A DNA stretch of 64,000 bases from Neoceratodus forsteri (GCA_016271365.2 CM057452.1:1243687001-1243751000), one strand, 5' to 3'. Shown: positions 9,850 to 21,309, numbered from the stretch's first letter. Notes: generated by a model from the sequence alone, not told the origin. A program made the numbers and translations.

Positions 9850-11266
9850 AATTTACAACACAGCCTCCCTGCAGCCTCCTGCTGTAGACTCCTACCACAC
9901 CAGCAGGAGCCACTCAAGCAGAGAGCTGCACCGCGAAGAACTGCTGGAGTGGCTCTGGTTTTAAAGTACTCAGCCCTGCCTCCTTCTTACGTCACCTTTA
10001 TGCCCCCACTTAACAGCTCCTGCCACAAGCCAAGTACTGGAATGGAAGGGATGAGACAGCAGCTATAGAATGCCTCTTTTTTCTTACAGATAAGAAACAT
10101 TTTGCAGTGAACTCAGTGTCTTTTTTTGTCATATGATGAATTATAAACAGGACATCAAATATACAATTTGAATATATTTTCAGAACAGTCCTAAGCAATG
10201 TTTCTCTTGCTTCTTTGTAGGGTTTACATTGTACTGTTATGTGAAAAAAAGTGTTTCTTCAAAACCATTTTATAAGGACAGACTCCATTTCCATAAGTTC
10301 TGTTACATTTTTGGGTTTTACTATCCGTTTGGTATTTGGAGGTGAAAATGTTAAAGCTTACCACCATAATATCTCTCCTATAATAAAGGGAATAGGCAAA
10401 ATCAAATAGTCCTGCAAGCCATGTGGAATTGTGTTTGTTTTAACCCATGGTGCACATTTCTGTTCTCGCATTTTTCCTATATCTAGTCCTTGTGCCTTAT
10501 AATATAATTTCTTTTTAATTTTGGGTCTGTAGGCAACAGCAGTATCAATATTTTTCTGCTAGTCTAACTAAAGATGTTGGAGATTTATTTTAGTTAGTGA
10601 AGAAGTTAATGTAGTTAGACATTGGGATTTTCTCTTTAGATTTATCCATTTACTTTTTTCTTGAAAACACTATAATGGTAATTTCTTATTAGCATTGTTT
10701 ATTATTCTTAGCCAATATCTAATTAATCTGAGTTCCATTTGTGCCTGAAGCATTACTTTGCTTAACTCAGCCCTATCAATTGCTGGGGAGCATGAAATTG
10801 GTACTCTTAATAATGACTTATTGAAATACTATAAAGGAGCTTCTATATTTATATGAATAACTAGTACTTCAATCTTCCTCTCCTTGTAGGAGTATTGGAT
10901 TGATTTTCATCTCACCAGCTGAACGTGCTGCATATTGCCCATATGTGAATAATAAAATTTCAGTAATGCCTTTGCAACATGATTGGTTTTTGTAATTTAG
11001 TCTTTTATGTGTTAGCACCATTTGCCATTCACCATAAATTTTACACCAAGATATATGTATTCTTTTACTATTTTTACATTTTATGTATCCATGAAGAATG
11101 TTATATCAGTCTTAGTAGAACCTAAACATCATGATTTTAGTTTTATTTATGTCAAAGTAGCAGTGAAACAAAAAGTGATTTTCCAAAAAAGCTAGTTTCA
11201 GCTATAATTAAGAAAAATATTAACATACATGTCAAATGTACTTGTTTAGGTACATCCTATGCAGTG
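9850..11266. other. AT-rich sequence, possible very old LINE relic on minus strand
   Basis: Read on the minus strand between about 11160 and 10550, short stretches resemble the post-RT part of a LINE, but stops occur every few codons and I cannot assign a clade. Nothing else is recognisable. Confidence 0.3.
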
Positions 11267-11893
11267 CACCATTAAACTTTTTTTAAATTTTTCTGTCCTC
11301 ACCCTTGCCAGGTCTACAATGTTATTTCTATGAAAAATGTGGAGGCCATCTTTTTTTCTTGAGAAAAAAAAATAAATTAAAACATTTATAAAATACTCAA
11401 ATGTTGGTGGAATTGGAAAATTGTGCTACCAAATTAAACTGGTAGATACCTGGAATCGTTTCTAGTGAAAAAAGGAAGGGTACATTTTTTGTCCAATTTT
11501 GTTGCACTGATGCTTTAATATTCAATTCAAAATCATTACAATATTTTTTACATTTAATTTTCATTTGTAGACATACATGCACCATTAAACTTTTTTTTAA
11601 TTGTTCTATCCTTACCCTTGCCAGGTCTACAATGTTATTTCTATGGAAAATGTGGAGGCCATCTTTTTTTCTTGAGAAAAAAAACTCAATTAAAACATTT
11701 ATAAAATACTCAAATGTTGGTGGAATTGGAAAATTGTGCTACCAAATTAAACTGGTAGATACCTGGAATCGTTTCTAGTGAAAAAAGGAAGGGTAAATTT
11801 TTTGTCTAATTTTGTTGCACTGATGCTTTAATATTCAATTCCAAATCGTTACAATATTTTTTTACATTTTATTTTCATTTGTAGACATACATG
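11267..11893. repeat. Recent ~313-bp tandem duplication
   Basis: Two head-to-tail copies (about 11267-11579 and 11580-11893) both run from CACCATTAAACTTTTTTT to TTTGTAGACATACATG. By eye they differ at only a few per cent of positions, mostly in homopolymer lengths, so this duplication is far younger than most relics around it. A short frame in each copy shows no known domain. Confidence 0.9.
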
Positions 11894-12024
11894 GAAAGGA
11901 AAAGGTTATAATACTGTCAACATATACAAGAAGATTATAATATGTATGTGTTAATTTTTGGTGCATTGTGTGGTCCTCCTTAAGACTAAAGGGTGGAATA
12001 TACACATTCATTGCAAAGAAGTAA

Positions 12025-12210
12025 ATAAACTGAGATAGGTACAGTATATGAGAATGGAGTTAGCATTAGGGTTGACAAGCTCAAGGCACACCCCATACCT
12101 GTTGCTGCCTGTAGGGTAGTGGTGGGCTGTTTGGGACGGAAACCCTAGAGCCATGTTTCCTGACTTTTGTCACTTTAACCCTGATAGTGCATTTATTAAG
12201 TTTTTTTGCA
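12025..12210. repeat. Foldback block, right half only (composite copy B)
   Basis: It matches the right half of the foldback block at 15443-15592: GAGAATGG, GTTAG, a TGTTGCTGCC block, GGAAACCCTAGAGCC, ACTTTTGTCACTTTAACCCT, then TTTGCAAAGAATTT. The complementary left arm is missing, so this copy cannot fold. Confidence 0.7.
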
Positions 12211-12369
12211 AAGAATTTTAATACTTCTTGAGATAGTATAGTCAAGGGCCCCGTGGTCAAATCCATCAATACTTTTTGAGATAGTGTAATCATAGATGCG
12301 TATATGTACTTTGCTGTAGAAATGCAACCGGACTGTTACCATAGACTTGTTACTACACCACCTCATGAA

Positions 12370-12900
12370 CTCAGTACTGAAAATTTCCAGATCCCCACCA
12401 AAATGTGATTCCATGAAACTGCAATGTCATTCCATGATACAGGTGTGAAAAGATAGTTTGGCCAGGATTTGAAAAATGACAGCTGTTACATTCATGAGGT
12501 GGTGTAAAATATGCCTATATTGATAATTTGGCATCACGATATTTACAATTAACAGAGTTCTGAGCAAGCATAACAAAATGTTAATGCATGCACATAACAT
12601 TACCATTTTTATATATTTGGACCCCAAATTTTCAACATAGCCTTCTTATGACTTTACATCATGAAGGAGGGCAGTGAAGTTTTTCAAATCCCACCTGAAA
12701 TGTGATTTTGCTAAGTGAAAAAAAAATTACCATTTGTCCAAGATTTGCGGAATTCCACTGACATTGTTCATGAGGCAGGGTCCCAAAAAGGCCACGTTGA
12801 AAATTTGGTGTCGAAATATACAAAGATGACCAAGTTATGATTCGAAGTTGAAAATCGCTTTGAAATCCATTGAACTGCATTTACTTTAGTTTCTCATATT
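12370..12900. repeat. 298-bp-type unit (composite copy B)
   Basis: It carries the blocks ATTCCATGATACAGGTGTGA, TTTGGCCAGGATTTGAAAAA, ATTCATGAGGTGGTGTAAAA and CCCAAATTTTCAACATAGCC of the array at 1250-2330. The variant final unit (TGATTTTGCTAAGTGAAA...GGTCCCAAAAAGGCC) follows and leads to CTCATATTGCAGTCAG. One complete unit plus the terminal variant. Confidence 0.75.
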
Positions 12901-12968
12901 GCAGTCAGTTACAACAGCAAGACACATATTTGATTGGAGGGTGGCTCTTTACCATGGGACTTGTTCAG

Positions 12969-13072
12969 GTGAGTGAGGGGGTGTGATGTGTTGGGGGATG
13001 CGGGTGGTGGGTGCTCAGTGGGATGTCAGGGTGGGGGATTGTCAGATCATTGAGGGACCTTTTTTTTTACAG
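12969..13072 (+). other. Intron-like cassette (copy B), 104 bp
   Basis: The edges read TTCAG|GTGAGTGA and CCTTTTTTTTTACAG|. The interior is rich in G runs, as in copies A and C. The flanking AGGGACC block is shared. The start and end signals are kept although the interior has diverged. Confidence 0.45.
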
Positions 13073-13119
13073 CTTAACCAAAAAAAAGACATCAATGGAC
13101 CATTTTCTTTATTTACAAC

Positions 13120-13380
13120 TTAGACCAACAGGAGAGGGGATCAGAGGGTGGGGGTGCCACTAGTCACACAGGAAGCAAAAAGAAAAATATAATGGAGAGG
13201 GCAATTGGAGGGTGGGGGCACAACTAGGCACCAGGGAAATAAATAAATTATTAGGTAGAGCAGAGATTGGACATTAGGGGGATCACTAGACACTGGGGAG
13301 AAATATAAAGTATTATATTATTAAAAAATATGGGAAGGTCAATCGGAGGGTAGGAGCAGCATTAGACACCAAGGAAAAGA
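13120..13380. repeat. G-rich minisatellite (composite copy B)
   Basis: About four units of ~65-70 bp share a GGGCAATYRGAGGGTGGGGG core followed by CACTAGACACCAGGGA-like text. It is homologous to the minisatellite at 17635-18000. Confidence 0.65.
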
Positions 13381-14639
13381 TGCTGGCAAACAAAAAAAGC
13401 AGTGTTTTCCAGATGAAAAAGGATCTTTTCTCATCACTTGTGATACAAATAAAGAATATTTTTTCATATCACACAATACAAAGAAGGATTTATAATTTAA
13501 AACAAAATACATTTTAAGGGCATTTCTCAAACCGTAAAGCTGCAGAATCCAGCTTAAGGGGTCCTGATATGCAAGGTGCATGTGTTGGTCGCGACCCAGA
13601 TTATGATTTTGTGGGTTTTCAAATTTGATAATTTATGGAAAAATGGAAAACAAGGTGGTGGCAAAATGAAAAAGGATTTTCCACTCATGAAAAAGGATGA
13701 TGTCAGAAATGAAAAGATTCTTTTCTCATTTCATATACAGTAGCTGTCTCAAGGTGCATACAGTACTAAGCATGCTGAGAACAAATTTATGAAAATACTA
13801 AAATTAAATAACTTTGTAATGGATTCAAATTGTCTCACCAAACCAGCAAAAGGCACATCCATAGGCCAGCCCCGTTCTTTCCACAACATTTTGGATGAAA
13901 ATTCCAAATGGTCTGGGTGCTAAAGATGTCAGATGAAACTCCATTAAAACCAAAGGGAAAAAAGTTACGGAATTTAACTTTTTGCACAATCGGAATCCAC
14001 ACATTTGACTTGAACAAAACATGGCAAATCTAGACACAAGACACACCTGAACTGAAACTGCACCACATGCTATTTAGCTTAGGCAAGAAATGAGCATTGT
14101 AATGCTTGAAATCTGAGTGAAGAGAAGTTTGGAATGGTACCCCTTGGTGGTCTGAAATGAAACTAAGCACAGACTCCAAGTGGTTGTAGCTTGTTTCAGA
14201 TATAAAAAAAGTTATAATCCGAAGCTAGAAAAAAACAGGAAACTGAATCCTAGTTGTTCTAAAGCCAATAATGAAAGAATTTATTTAGGAACACAAGATC
14301 CTAAGCCCCTGAGGAAGCCTGGTGTTGGGTGAAACGTTGGGCATACCTAGGAGATCATGGTGTTCTAAGAAAATATCAAAATAAAACTACATTTCTTATG
14401 ATGAACTGAGTGGCTGGGCTCCAGAAACTTTTTTTCACTACAAATCCAGAGATCTACCACATAGGACTGTTCATACAAAATTTCATGCAACTCCATTGAA
14501 TGGTTGCAAAGTTATTAAATTGCAAAAATTAGGATTTAACATTAAACTGCCTTCTCAATCCTAACTATAGGGGCATACATGGATTGGAACTTTTCCCCAT
14601 AGAAAAGATCATAACTTATTTCCTTGTATACCTGTGACT
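13381..14639. other. Composite-family distal part, non-coding
   Basis: It has repeated GAAAAAGGATCTTTT- and TCATGAAAAAGGAT-type blocks that also follow the minisatellite at ~18.0 kb. Near 14300-14400 is a block CCCCTGAGGAAGCCTGGTGT followed by GGGTGAAACGTTGGG. No gene is visible. Confidence 0.45.
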
Positions 14640-14800
14640 AATCTATCAATTAAACATATATACTTGCACTAATTAAACAATTACAGCTATATACTGTACC
14701 TGCACTAACTAAAACTATATACCTGCACTAATCAAACAATTAGAAGTATATACCTGCACTAATAAAATGTACACATCTGTACTACATTAAATCCTATGGG
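14640..14800. repeat. ~37-bp minisatellite
   Basis: Four degenerate units share TATATACCTGCACTAAT followed by AAACAATTA. The array is AT-rich and non-coding. Confidence 0.7.
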
Positions 14801-15238
14801 ATACCACTAATAACACAATTAATACATGATTAGGAAGAAAAACTAATTAACAAGCTGCAAAAGAACCTGAAAAAAGACACTTAAACAAAATCCTCTCAAA
14901 CCCAGATATCCCCTAATCTCCTACCTGCACTCACCATACACCATTCCCTCACTGCTGCAAGAGACCTTCAAGCCAAATGTGTGATCTCCAAAACAATAAC
15001 AATCCTAAAGTATTATATTCAACAAACAATGGGTATGGGCGGAACACTTGGAAGTACTATATACCCATCTTGTGGGGCTAATTGAAGCAACAAAGCCACT
15101 CACCCTTTGGACTCATGTCTTATAGCCTCAGTTAGCCCCCCAATGGGTATACATCTTTGTATACCACCCATACCCATTATTCATGCTATAGAAATATAGA
15201 TATATAGATATCATTCTGTATATATATTCATTGCAAAA

Positions 15239-15592
15239 AACTTTGTTAATGCATTAGGGTTGATTACAGTGACAAAAGTAGGGAAATGTGGCATTAGGGT
15301 TTAAAACCTGAACACCCCCCCACCCTGCAGGAAGCAACAGGGGTGGGGTGGGCCTTGGAGTTTACAGCCCTAATGCTAACCACATTCCATAAGTAAATCA
15401 ACTGAGATGGGTGTAGTATATGAGAATGGGGTGAGTGTTAGGCTTGAGAACCCCAAGCCGCAGCCCACCCCTGTTGCTGCCTGGGGTGGGGTGTTTGGAT
15501 TGGAAACCCTAACACCACATTTCCCTATACTTTTGTTGCTATAACCTACTATAACTAATGCATTAACAAAGTTTTTTGTTTGCAAAGAATTT
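15239..15592. repeat. Foldback block (composite copy C)
   Basis: The left arm (about 15239-15383) contains TTAATGCATTAGGGTTGATT, GTGACAAAAGTAGGGAAATG and a CAGGAAGCAACAGGGGTGGG block. The right arm (about 15443-15592) contains their reverse complements in reverse order. Nearly the whole 350-bp block pairs with itself around a ~60-nt loop. Each arm carries TTAGGG or CCCTAA motifs. Confidence 0.85.
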
Positions 15593-15714
15593 CCTTTCCT
15601 TTTGAGTTAGTATAATTGCATCCTCATTTGGCTGTGGGAGCCCAGTGCCCTCTGGGCCCTGTGCTCATGTTGCCATGGAAGCACTTCAGCCAAAACAGTA
15701 CCCAAACTGCTATG

Positions 15715-16850
15715 AACATATGAAATTGTCCAGCAGATAAAGGCCTAGAGGTCTATCAAGTCTGCTCGAATGTGCAGCTAGCACCCCTTATTCTGCAGCT
15801 GCCCCTCCCTTCCACCCTTCCTCTACATTGACCCTCCTCCTTGTCCTGTTCCATCCCCTTTTGAAGCAGTCCACTGTTCTACTGGATACCACTTCTGCAG
15901 GTAACGCATTCCACCCAGCTACTACCCTCTCTGTAAAAAAAGTGTCTCCTCCTCTTCCTCCTGAACCTTCCTCCCTCCAGTCTCATATCATGGCCCTGGT
16001 GTCCCTCCTCCCTTATTTTGAACAGCCCCTCTGTGCCTGTCTTGTTTATTCCTTTCATGTACTTAAAGGTTTCAATCATATCCCCCATCCCTCTTCTCCT
16101 CCAGCGAGTACATGTTCAATTCCCTCAGCCTCCTCTCGTATGATAAGTCCCCCAGTCCCTTGATCATCTTTGTCACCCTGTGCTGCACCACCTCCAGTAA
16201 CTTAATGTCCCTCTTCAGATATGGGTTCCAGTACTGCAAGAAGTACTCCAGGTGCGGTCAAACCAATGACCTATATAGTGGCAGAATCACCTCCTGCCTC
16301 CTCGAGGATATACCCCTTGCAATGCAGCCCAGCATTTTGTTGGCCTTTTCAGCTGCCTTCCTACATTGTGCCATGTTGTTCATTAACAACGTAATGAGCA
16401 CCCCCAGATCCTTCTCCTCCTCTGTCTAGGCTAGCTGCACTCCCCATAGTTGGTAACTCCTCCTTGGATTCTTCATCCCAGAATGTAGTACCTTGCACTT
16501 TTTGGCATTAAACCCCAGTTGCCAGGTGTCTGACCAGATTTCAAGCTTTACCAGATCATCCTGCAACCCCTGCCATCCCCCAGGTTGTCCACCACCTCTC
16601 CTACCTTGGTATCATCAACAAACAGATTGATCTTGCTCTTGATGTCCAATGATATGTCTGCAATGAATATCACAAACAACACTGGTCCCAACACCGAGCC
16701 CTGTGGAACACTGCTCGTCACTACCCTTGGGTCTGAGTGCTCCTCACCCACCACCACCCTCTGTTGCCTTCCCTGCAGCCAGTTCCCTACCCATCTCACT
16801 AGCTTTTTCACCTGTCCCTGTGCCTTCTAACTTACTTCCCAGCCTTCCAT
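15715..16850 (-). mobile_element. CR1-type LINE, 5'-truncated (fragment A)
   Basis: On the minus strand the element enters in the RT palm near 16830 and runs through the thumb and C-terminal segments to a 3' end near 15715 that still shows CTATGAACATATG-like tail text. It interrupts composite copy C. The shared text after the foldback block stops near 15700 and the GCCTTGTTATTA block resumes at about 16857. Confidence 0.85.
16548..16811 (-). pseudogene. CR1 reverse transcriptase fragment
   Basis: An 87-codon frame reads NWLQGRQQRVVV, then VPQGSVLGPVLFVIFI and LFVDDTKVG at the catalytic box (FVDD for the usual FADD). The remainder of the RT C-terminus continues in other frames towards 15880, where ETFKYMKGINK and a YREGSSWVECV segment are readable. 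It is clearly CR1-group, but broken by frameshifts and truncated at both ends. Confidence 0.85.
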
Positions 16851-16856
16851 AACATA

Positions 16857-17400
16857 GCCTTGTTATTATACCACCTCATTAATGCTGGTCTGAGAATTTT
16901 CAAATTCCCACCAAAACATCATTCAGTGGCGCGGCAACATCATTCCATGCCACAGGTGAAAAAACATATTTTGGCCAGGATTTGAAAAGTGATAGCTGTC
17001 ACATTCATGAGATAATGTAAAAAATGGCTATGTTGAAAATTTAGGGTGAAAACATTTAAAATTACCGAATTTACGAGTGAGCATAGTTAAATTGAAATGC
17101 ATCGCATAACTTTTCATTTTTGTGACCAACCAAATTTTCACCATAGCCTTGTTATTACCCCCACCTCATGAGCAAAATCAGTGAAAATTTTCAAATCACA
17201 TGAAAAAGGAGATTTCACCAACCGACCGCAAAATCACCTTTCATGATGGATTTGTGAAATTCCAGTGATATTGTCCATGAAGTGGGGTCTCCAAAAAGCC
17301 ATGCTGTAAATGTGGGATCATAATATGCAAAAATGGTGAAGTTATGCATCAATGTTAAAAAAAAAAACATTAAAATACACTGAACTCCATTTACCTTAGT
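16857..17400. repeat. 298-bp-type unit (composite copy C)
   Basis: It resumes with CCTTGTTATTATACCACCTC and carries CATTCCATGCCACAGGTGAA, TTTTGGCCAGGATTTGAAAA and TTCATGAGATAATGTAAAAA. It ends in the terminal variant with ATCACCTTTCATGATGGATT, followed by CTCATATTGCAGTCAG, exactly as in copy B. Confidence 0.75.
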
Positions 17401-17481
17401 TTCTCATATTGCAGTCAGCGGTTCCAGCAGCATGACGTGTCTTCCAGAAGAGAGTGGATCTTCACCCAGGGACCTGTTCTG

Positions 17482-17585
17482 GTTAGTGAGGGGGTGTAGG
17501 TGTGTGGAGGGTGTGGGGTGGTGGGTGCTAAGTTGGAGATCAGGTGGGGGGTCAGATCGGAGAGGGACACTTTTCTTCCTTACAG
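17482..17585 (+). other. Intron-like cassette (copy C), 104 bp
   Basis: The edges read TTCTG|GTTAGTGAG and CTTTTCTTCCTTACAG|, with G-rich text between. The donor is weaker than in copies A and B. The acceptor with its polypyrimidine tract is intact. Confidence 0.4.
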
Positions 17586-17634
17586 CCATAAAAAAAAAAA
17601 TTTGGGGACTGTTTTTTTATTTCAGATTGTGAGG

Positions 17635-18000
17635 GCAACCACAGGATGGGGGGGTGCCACTAGACACCAGGGCTAATAACAAATAATGAGGATGGCAATG
17701 CACATCAGGAGGGCAGTCAGAGGGTAGGGGTGCCACTAGACACCAGGGATCATAAAAAAACCTAATAATGAGAATTGTGATTGGAGGGTGGGGGGTGCTA
17801 TGAGGCACAAGGGATAACCGCAAATAATGGGGATGGTGATCAGAGGGTAGGGGTGCCACTAGGCACCAAAAAAACTTTGGAAATAGCAATCAGAGGGTGG
17901 GGGCTGCCAGTGCATAAGGGAAACACTAGACACAAGGGAAAATATGGCAACAGCAACTGGAGATTTGGGGGTGCCGCTAGACACCAAGGAAGGGATTTTC
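17635..18000. repeat. G-rich minisatellite (composite copy C)
   Basis: About six units of ~55-65 bp share CAGAGGGTRGGGGTGCCACT followed by AGACACCAGGG(A)TAA. The open frames across it on both strands are read-through of the repeat. A TCATGAAAAAGG block with T-rich text follows. Confidence 0.8.
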
Positions 18001-18239
18001 ATCATGAAAAAGGGTTCTTTTTTGTGACTCATAATATGAAAAAGAATCTTTTTTTGTATCATGAGTCATGAAAAAAGATTTATAATGTTGAAAAAAAAGA
18101 AATTCAATGGCTTTTCTGTAACACATAAGTGTAGAATGGAGCTGAGAGGGTTCCCATAAGCAAGCTACATGGGGTGGTTTCCACCAAATAAATCATATTG
18201 TTGAGTTATTTAAATTGGTTACCCTCGCTAATTGAAAAA

Positions 18240-18836
18240 CAAGATGGCAGCAGCATGAAAAAAAGATTCCCCATTTGCGACACAGTATTCATAGGTATCA
18301 TAGGTAATTCAGAGCTATTAAAGACGAAAGTCCATGTGCTCACCAAAAATTTAGTTATAACCCTTAATTGAATTTCAGCTAAGAAAAATGTCAAGACGTG
18401 CATTAAAAATATTTATGCTCTTACTGGTCACCACTTCTATTGATAATGTATTCCAAATTTTAGAAACTCTAATTGAAAACCAAGAACTTCTTTTCTTAGT
18501 TTTACAGCATTCTCCCACAATCTGAAGTGGGTGAGCCCTAGTTTCATAAACAATTTTTCTAAAAGATAGACCCAGTTGGTCCCAAAGTAGATCATCCTGC
18601 AGAGCTCTATAGACCAAACATAGGTCACCTCTCATTCTACGATATTCCAAAGAGTATAGTCCAAGCATATTAAGTTGATCCTCATAATTTAAACATTTTA
18701 CCTCACTTATTTTTCTAGTTGCTTTTCTTTGGATTTTTTCCAAAGCATTTTTCAATCCCATATTTCCAGGTAACCAGTACTGGGTGCAATATTCCATGTG
18801 CGGCCTAACCAAGGAAGTATACAAAGTATTACCCAT
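18240..18836 (-). mobile_element. CR1-group LINE C-terminus (fragment B)
   Basis: A 153-codon minus frame (18836-18375) reads YTSLVRPHMEYCTQYW, then QRKATRKI, YSLEYRRMRGDLCLVYRAL, and a terminal segment near SIRVSKIWNTLS with FNARLDIFL. This is the post-RT part that all CR1-group ORF2 proteins share. It is uninterrupted within the fragment but lacks everything upstream. The exact family is not assignable; it differs from the CR1 copies elsewhere in this window. Confidence 0.8.
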
Positions 18837-18849
18837 TTACAACACAGGA

Positions 18850-19312
18850 TTACCCATTTGCAACACAAAATCCTGTTTTTAGGCTCACATCAAACTTTTC
18901 CCATTGAAAATAATGGGACATTTTTAAATATAATAACATTTGAACAGATTAATACTTTTTCATCAAATCTTCAAAAGGTACATCTGTGATCAAAGGCCAT
19001 TCTACCCTGAAAATTACAAATCAAAATCCCAAGTCCTTTTTGTGCAGTGGTGTGACAAAAAAATGTACAAAAAATGGTAATTTTCACATTTTTTTACACT
19101 CCGTATCTCCACACCCACACATCCAATAAGAACAAAGCTTAGCACATCAAGATATCTTTAGCCCTGATGGAGCATGAAAACTTTTATGCAAATCAGTTGA
19201 ACAGTTTTGAAGTTATTAAAGTGTACAATTTTGAGTTTAAGATAGAAATGAAGTTTTAACCCTAACTATAGGGGTACGACTGCACCCCCATAATATATAG
19301 ATGTATAGAGTC
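18850..19312. other. Composite-family lead-in, non-coding
   Basis: The last ~200 bases share blocks such as CCTAACTATAGGGG and GTTATTAAA with 14450-14600, so they probably belong to the composite repeat ahead of its foldback block. No gene. Confidence 0.4.
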
Positions 19313-19670
19313 TTTTCCAAAAACTGTATTAATGCAACATTTAGGGTTCAGGGTAAAGCTACAAAAGTACAGAAATGTGGCTTTAGGGTTTCCAACTCTA
19401 AAACCTCAATGTCATCCTTAAAGAAAATCAGGGGCAGAGTCTTCATAGGGGTTGTCAACCCTAAAGCTTACCACATTAGGTGTGTATGTTTCTGGAGTCT
19501 ATTAAATGAGGTGAGAGTTAGGGTTGACTAACCCTAGGAAGACTCCACTCCTGATTTTCTTTAGAGGTGGCACTGGGGTTTTAGAGTTAGAAACTCTAAA
19601 GCCACATTTCCCTACCTTTGTCTCTTTAGCCTGAACAGTAAATGTTGCACTAACACGGTTTTGCAAAGGA
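19313..19670. repeat. Foldback block (composite copy D)
   Basis: The left arm has GTATTAATGCAACATTTAGG, CTACAAAAGTACAGAAATGT and GGCTTTAGGGTTTCCAACTC. The right arm has the matching reverse complements ending in AAATGTTGCACTAAC. The arms are ~150 nt around a ~50-nt loop, with TTAGGG motifs again in the arms. Confidence 0.85.
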
Positions 19671-19879
19671 TTTCCTTACTTTTGAGAAAGTATAATCATA
19701 TTGTTAATTTCTTGTTGTCCCATGCATCCATACTTTTTGATATAGTGTAATCGCATCCTTTTTTACACATGGGAGTACGGGGCCAAGAGGGCCCTGTGCT
19801 TCCATCCCTTGATAAATGCATATACTGTATGTATGTTTATCTGGAAGCACAGCACTGGGCCATGCACTTCCATTTGTAG

Positions 19880-20330
19880 GACAACAGCAGGCAAATTGGC
19901 AATATAGCCTTCTTATTACCCATCTCATGAACCCAGTAGGAAAACTTGTCACATTCAAGTCAAATTGTCATTCCATGCCACTGCAGCATTATTCTGCACC
20001 AGAGGTATGAAAACACATTTTGGGCAACATTTGAAAAATGACAGCTGTTGCATTCATGAGGTGGTGTAAAGAAATAGTTATATACTGAAAATGTCTGGTC
20101 AAAATATTGAAAATTGTAAAACTTACAAGTGAGCATATTGAAATGTCAAGAAATGCACACAGCATTGGTATTTTAATATATTTTGACCCCAAGGTCTGGG
20201 TAAAGGATATGATCAGTAAAGGACTGCTTTTTTTCAGATAATAGAAAAAAATACATATTGAGAGACCACTTTCTTGATTACATGCAATCTTCAACATGGG
20301 GGGGGACTAGACACCAGGGATACATTACCT
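19880..20330. repeat. 298-bp-type unit and shortened distal modules (copy D)
   Basis: It includes TATAGCCTTCTTATTACCCA, CATTCCATGCCACTGCAGCA, a TTTTGGGCAACATTTGAAAA block and GAGGTGGTGTAAAG. After ~20205 the intron-like cassette is reduced to a GTAAAG...TTTTTTTCAG remnant, followed by one minisatellite unit ending ACTAGACACCAGGGATA. It stops against the I-like LINE at about 20345. Confidence 0.7.
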
Positions 20331-20478
20331 AGTTAAGGCAGTGTCCATTATATACACACAGTAAAAAGAATAGCTACAAGTAGGCATCTCTGTTTAGCAC
20401 CTCTATTGCAGCATATGATTCTGATTAATTTCCAGAGTTGTCATATCTGATGGTTGTTTTGGTATTTGTATATAATAT

Positions 20479-20757
20479 CTATATTGGTATTAAATGGGAA
20501 TGATGACGTCCCCTTTCCACCATAAATGTCCATAGCATTTCCTTGTTTGTTGAGCTGAAAGCTGATGAGAAGTCTGCAATTAAGATGAAAAGTTTCATTT
20601 TCCTATCCGTATATATTTTCTATATGGGTACTAAATGGGAATGATCAAGTCCCATTTCCATGATGAATTTCCATAATATTTACCTTTTTATTGAGCTGAA
20701 AGCTGTTGAGAAGTCTGCAAATAATGTGAAAAGTTTCATTTTCTTTAAACCAATATA
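20479..20757 (-). repeat. ~140-bp tandem duplication inside the I-like RT
   Basis: Two adjacent copies (about 20479-20619 and 20620-20757) share TAAATGGGAATGAT, TTGAGCTGAAAGCTG and GAAAAGTTTCATTTTC. On the minus strand both encode the RT stretch around the first catalytic region (ADFS.AFSS). The palm motif is therefore present twice in a row, which no active RT would tolerate. Confidence 0.8.
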
Positions 20758-21059
20758 TTCTTCTAGTAAATGCACAAAGACATAGATATTATCAAAGGTA
20801 GAGAAACCAGGTCTAAAACCTACTTGAAACTGCTATAGGGATTTGTTATCTTGTAACCATGCAGATAATTTGTTTAATAATATTTTTGAAAATATCTTGG
20901 ATAAAGTATCTAATAAACTGATAGGACGATAATGATTTGGAATATAGAATGAGCCGTTTGTATGAATAGACACTGTGATATTAACCTTCTATGACAATAA
21001 ACTTTTGCTTTAAACTAAACTTTAAAAAAAAAGTTTTAATAAAGGGCATCCAAAGATTC

Positions 21060-21150
21060 AGATTTTCCTTATAAACCTCACAGGGTATGCCATCTGGTTC
21101 AGGGGCTTTATTTGGTATAAAACTTTAGATGGCATCTTCTGTTTTATCAG
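21060..21150 (-). pseudogene. I-like RT fragment with APDG-type motif
   Basis: On the minus strand this segment reads DAIKSF, PNKAPEPDGIPCEVYKEN, the conserved start of the RT fingers (usually NKAPGPDGIP). A glutamate replaces the glycine of GPDG. It joins frame-shifted text towards 20760 that continues the RT. Confidence 0.7.
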
Positions 21151-21235
21151 CTGAAAAGCTTAACAGTGCTGTGTGGTAATCTAGACAATTAGTTGATAAA
21201 GTGTTAGCATCAGCAATTGAATGCAACAATGAAAA

Positions 21236-21248
21236 TAGACAGACAGAC

Positions 21249-21309
<61 letters not shown>
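21236..21309. repeat. (GATA)n microsatellite
   Basis: A nearly pure run of GATA/AGAC-type tetranucleotides, ~74 bases. It sits directly at the 3' end of the adjoining minus-strand L2-like fragment and probably grew from that element's tail. Confidence 0.95.

Noticed and set aside
21236..21309. Regulatory GATA-factor cluster
   Set aside because: It is a pure tetranucleotide microsatellite grown from a LINE tail.
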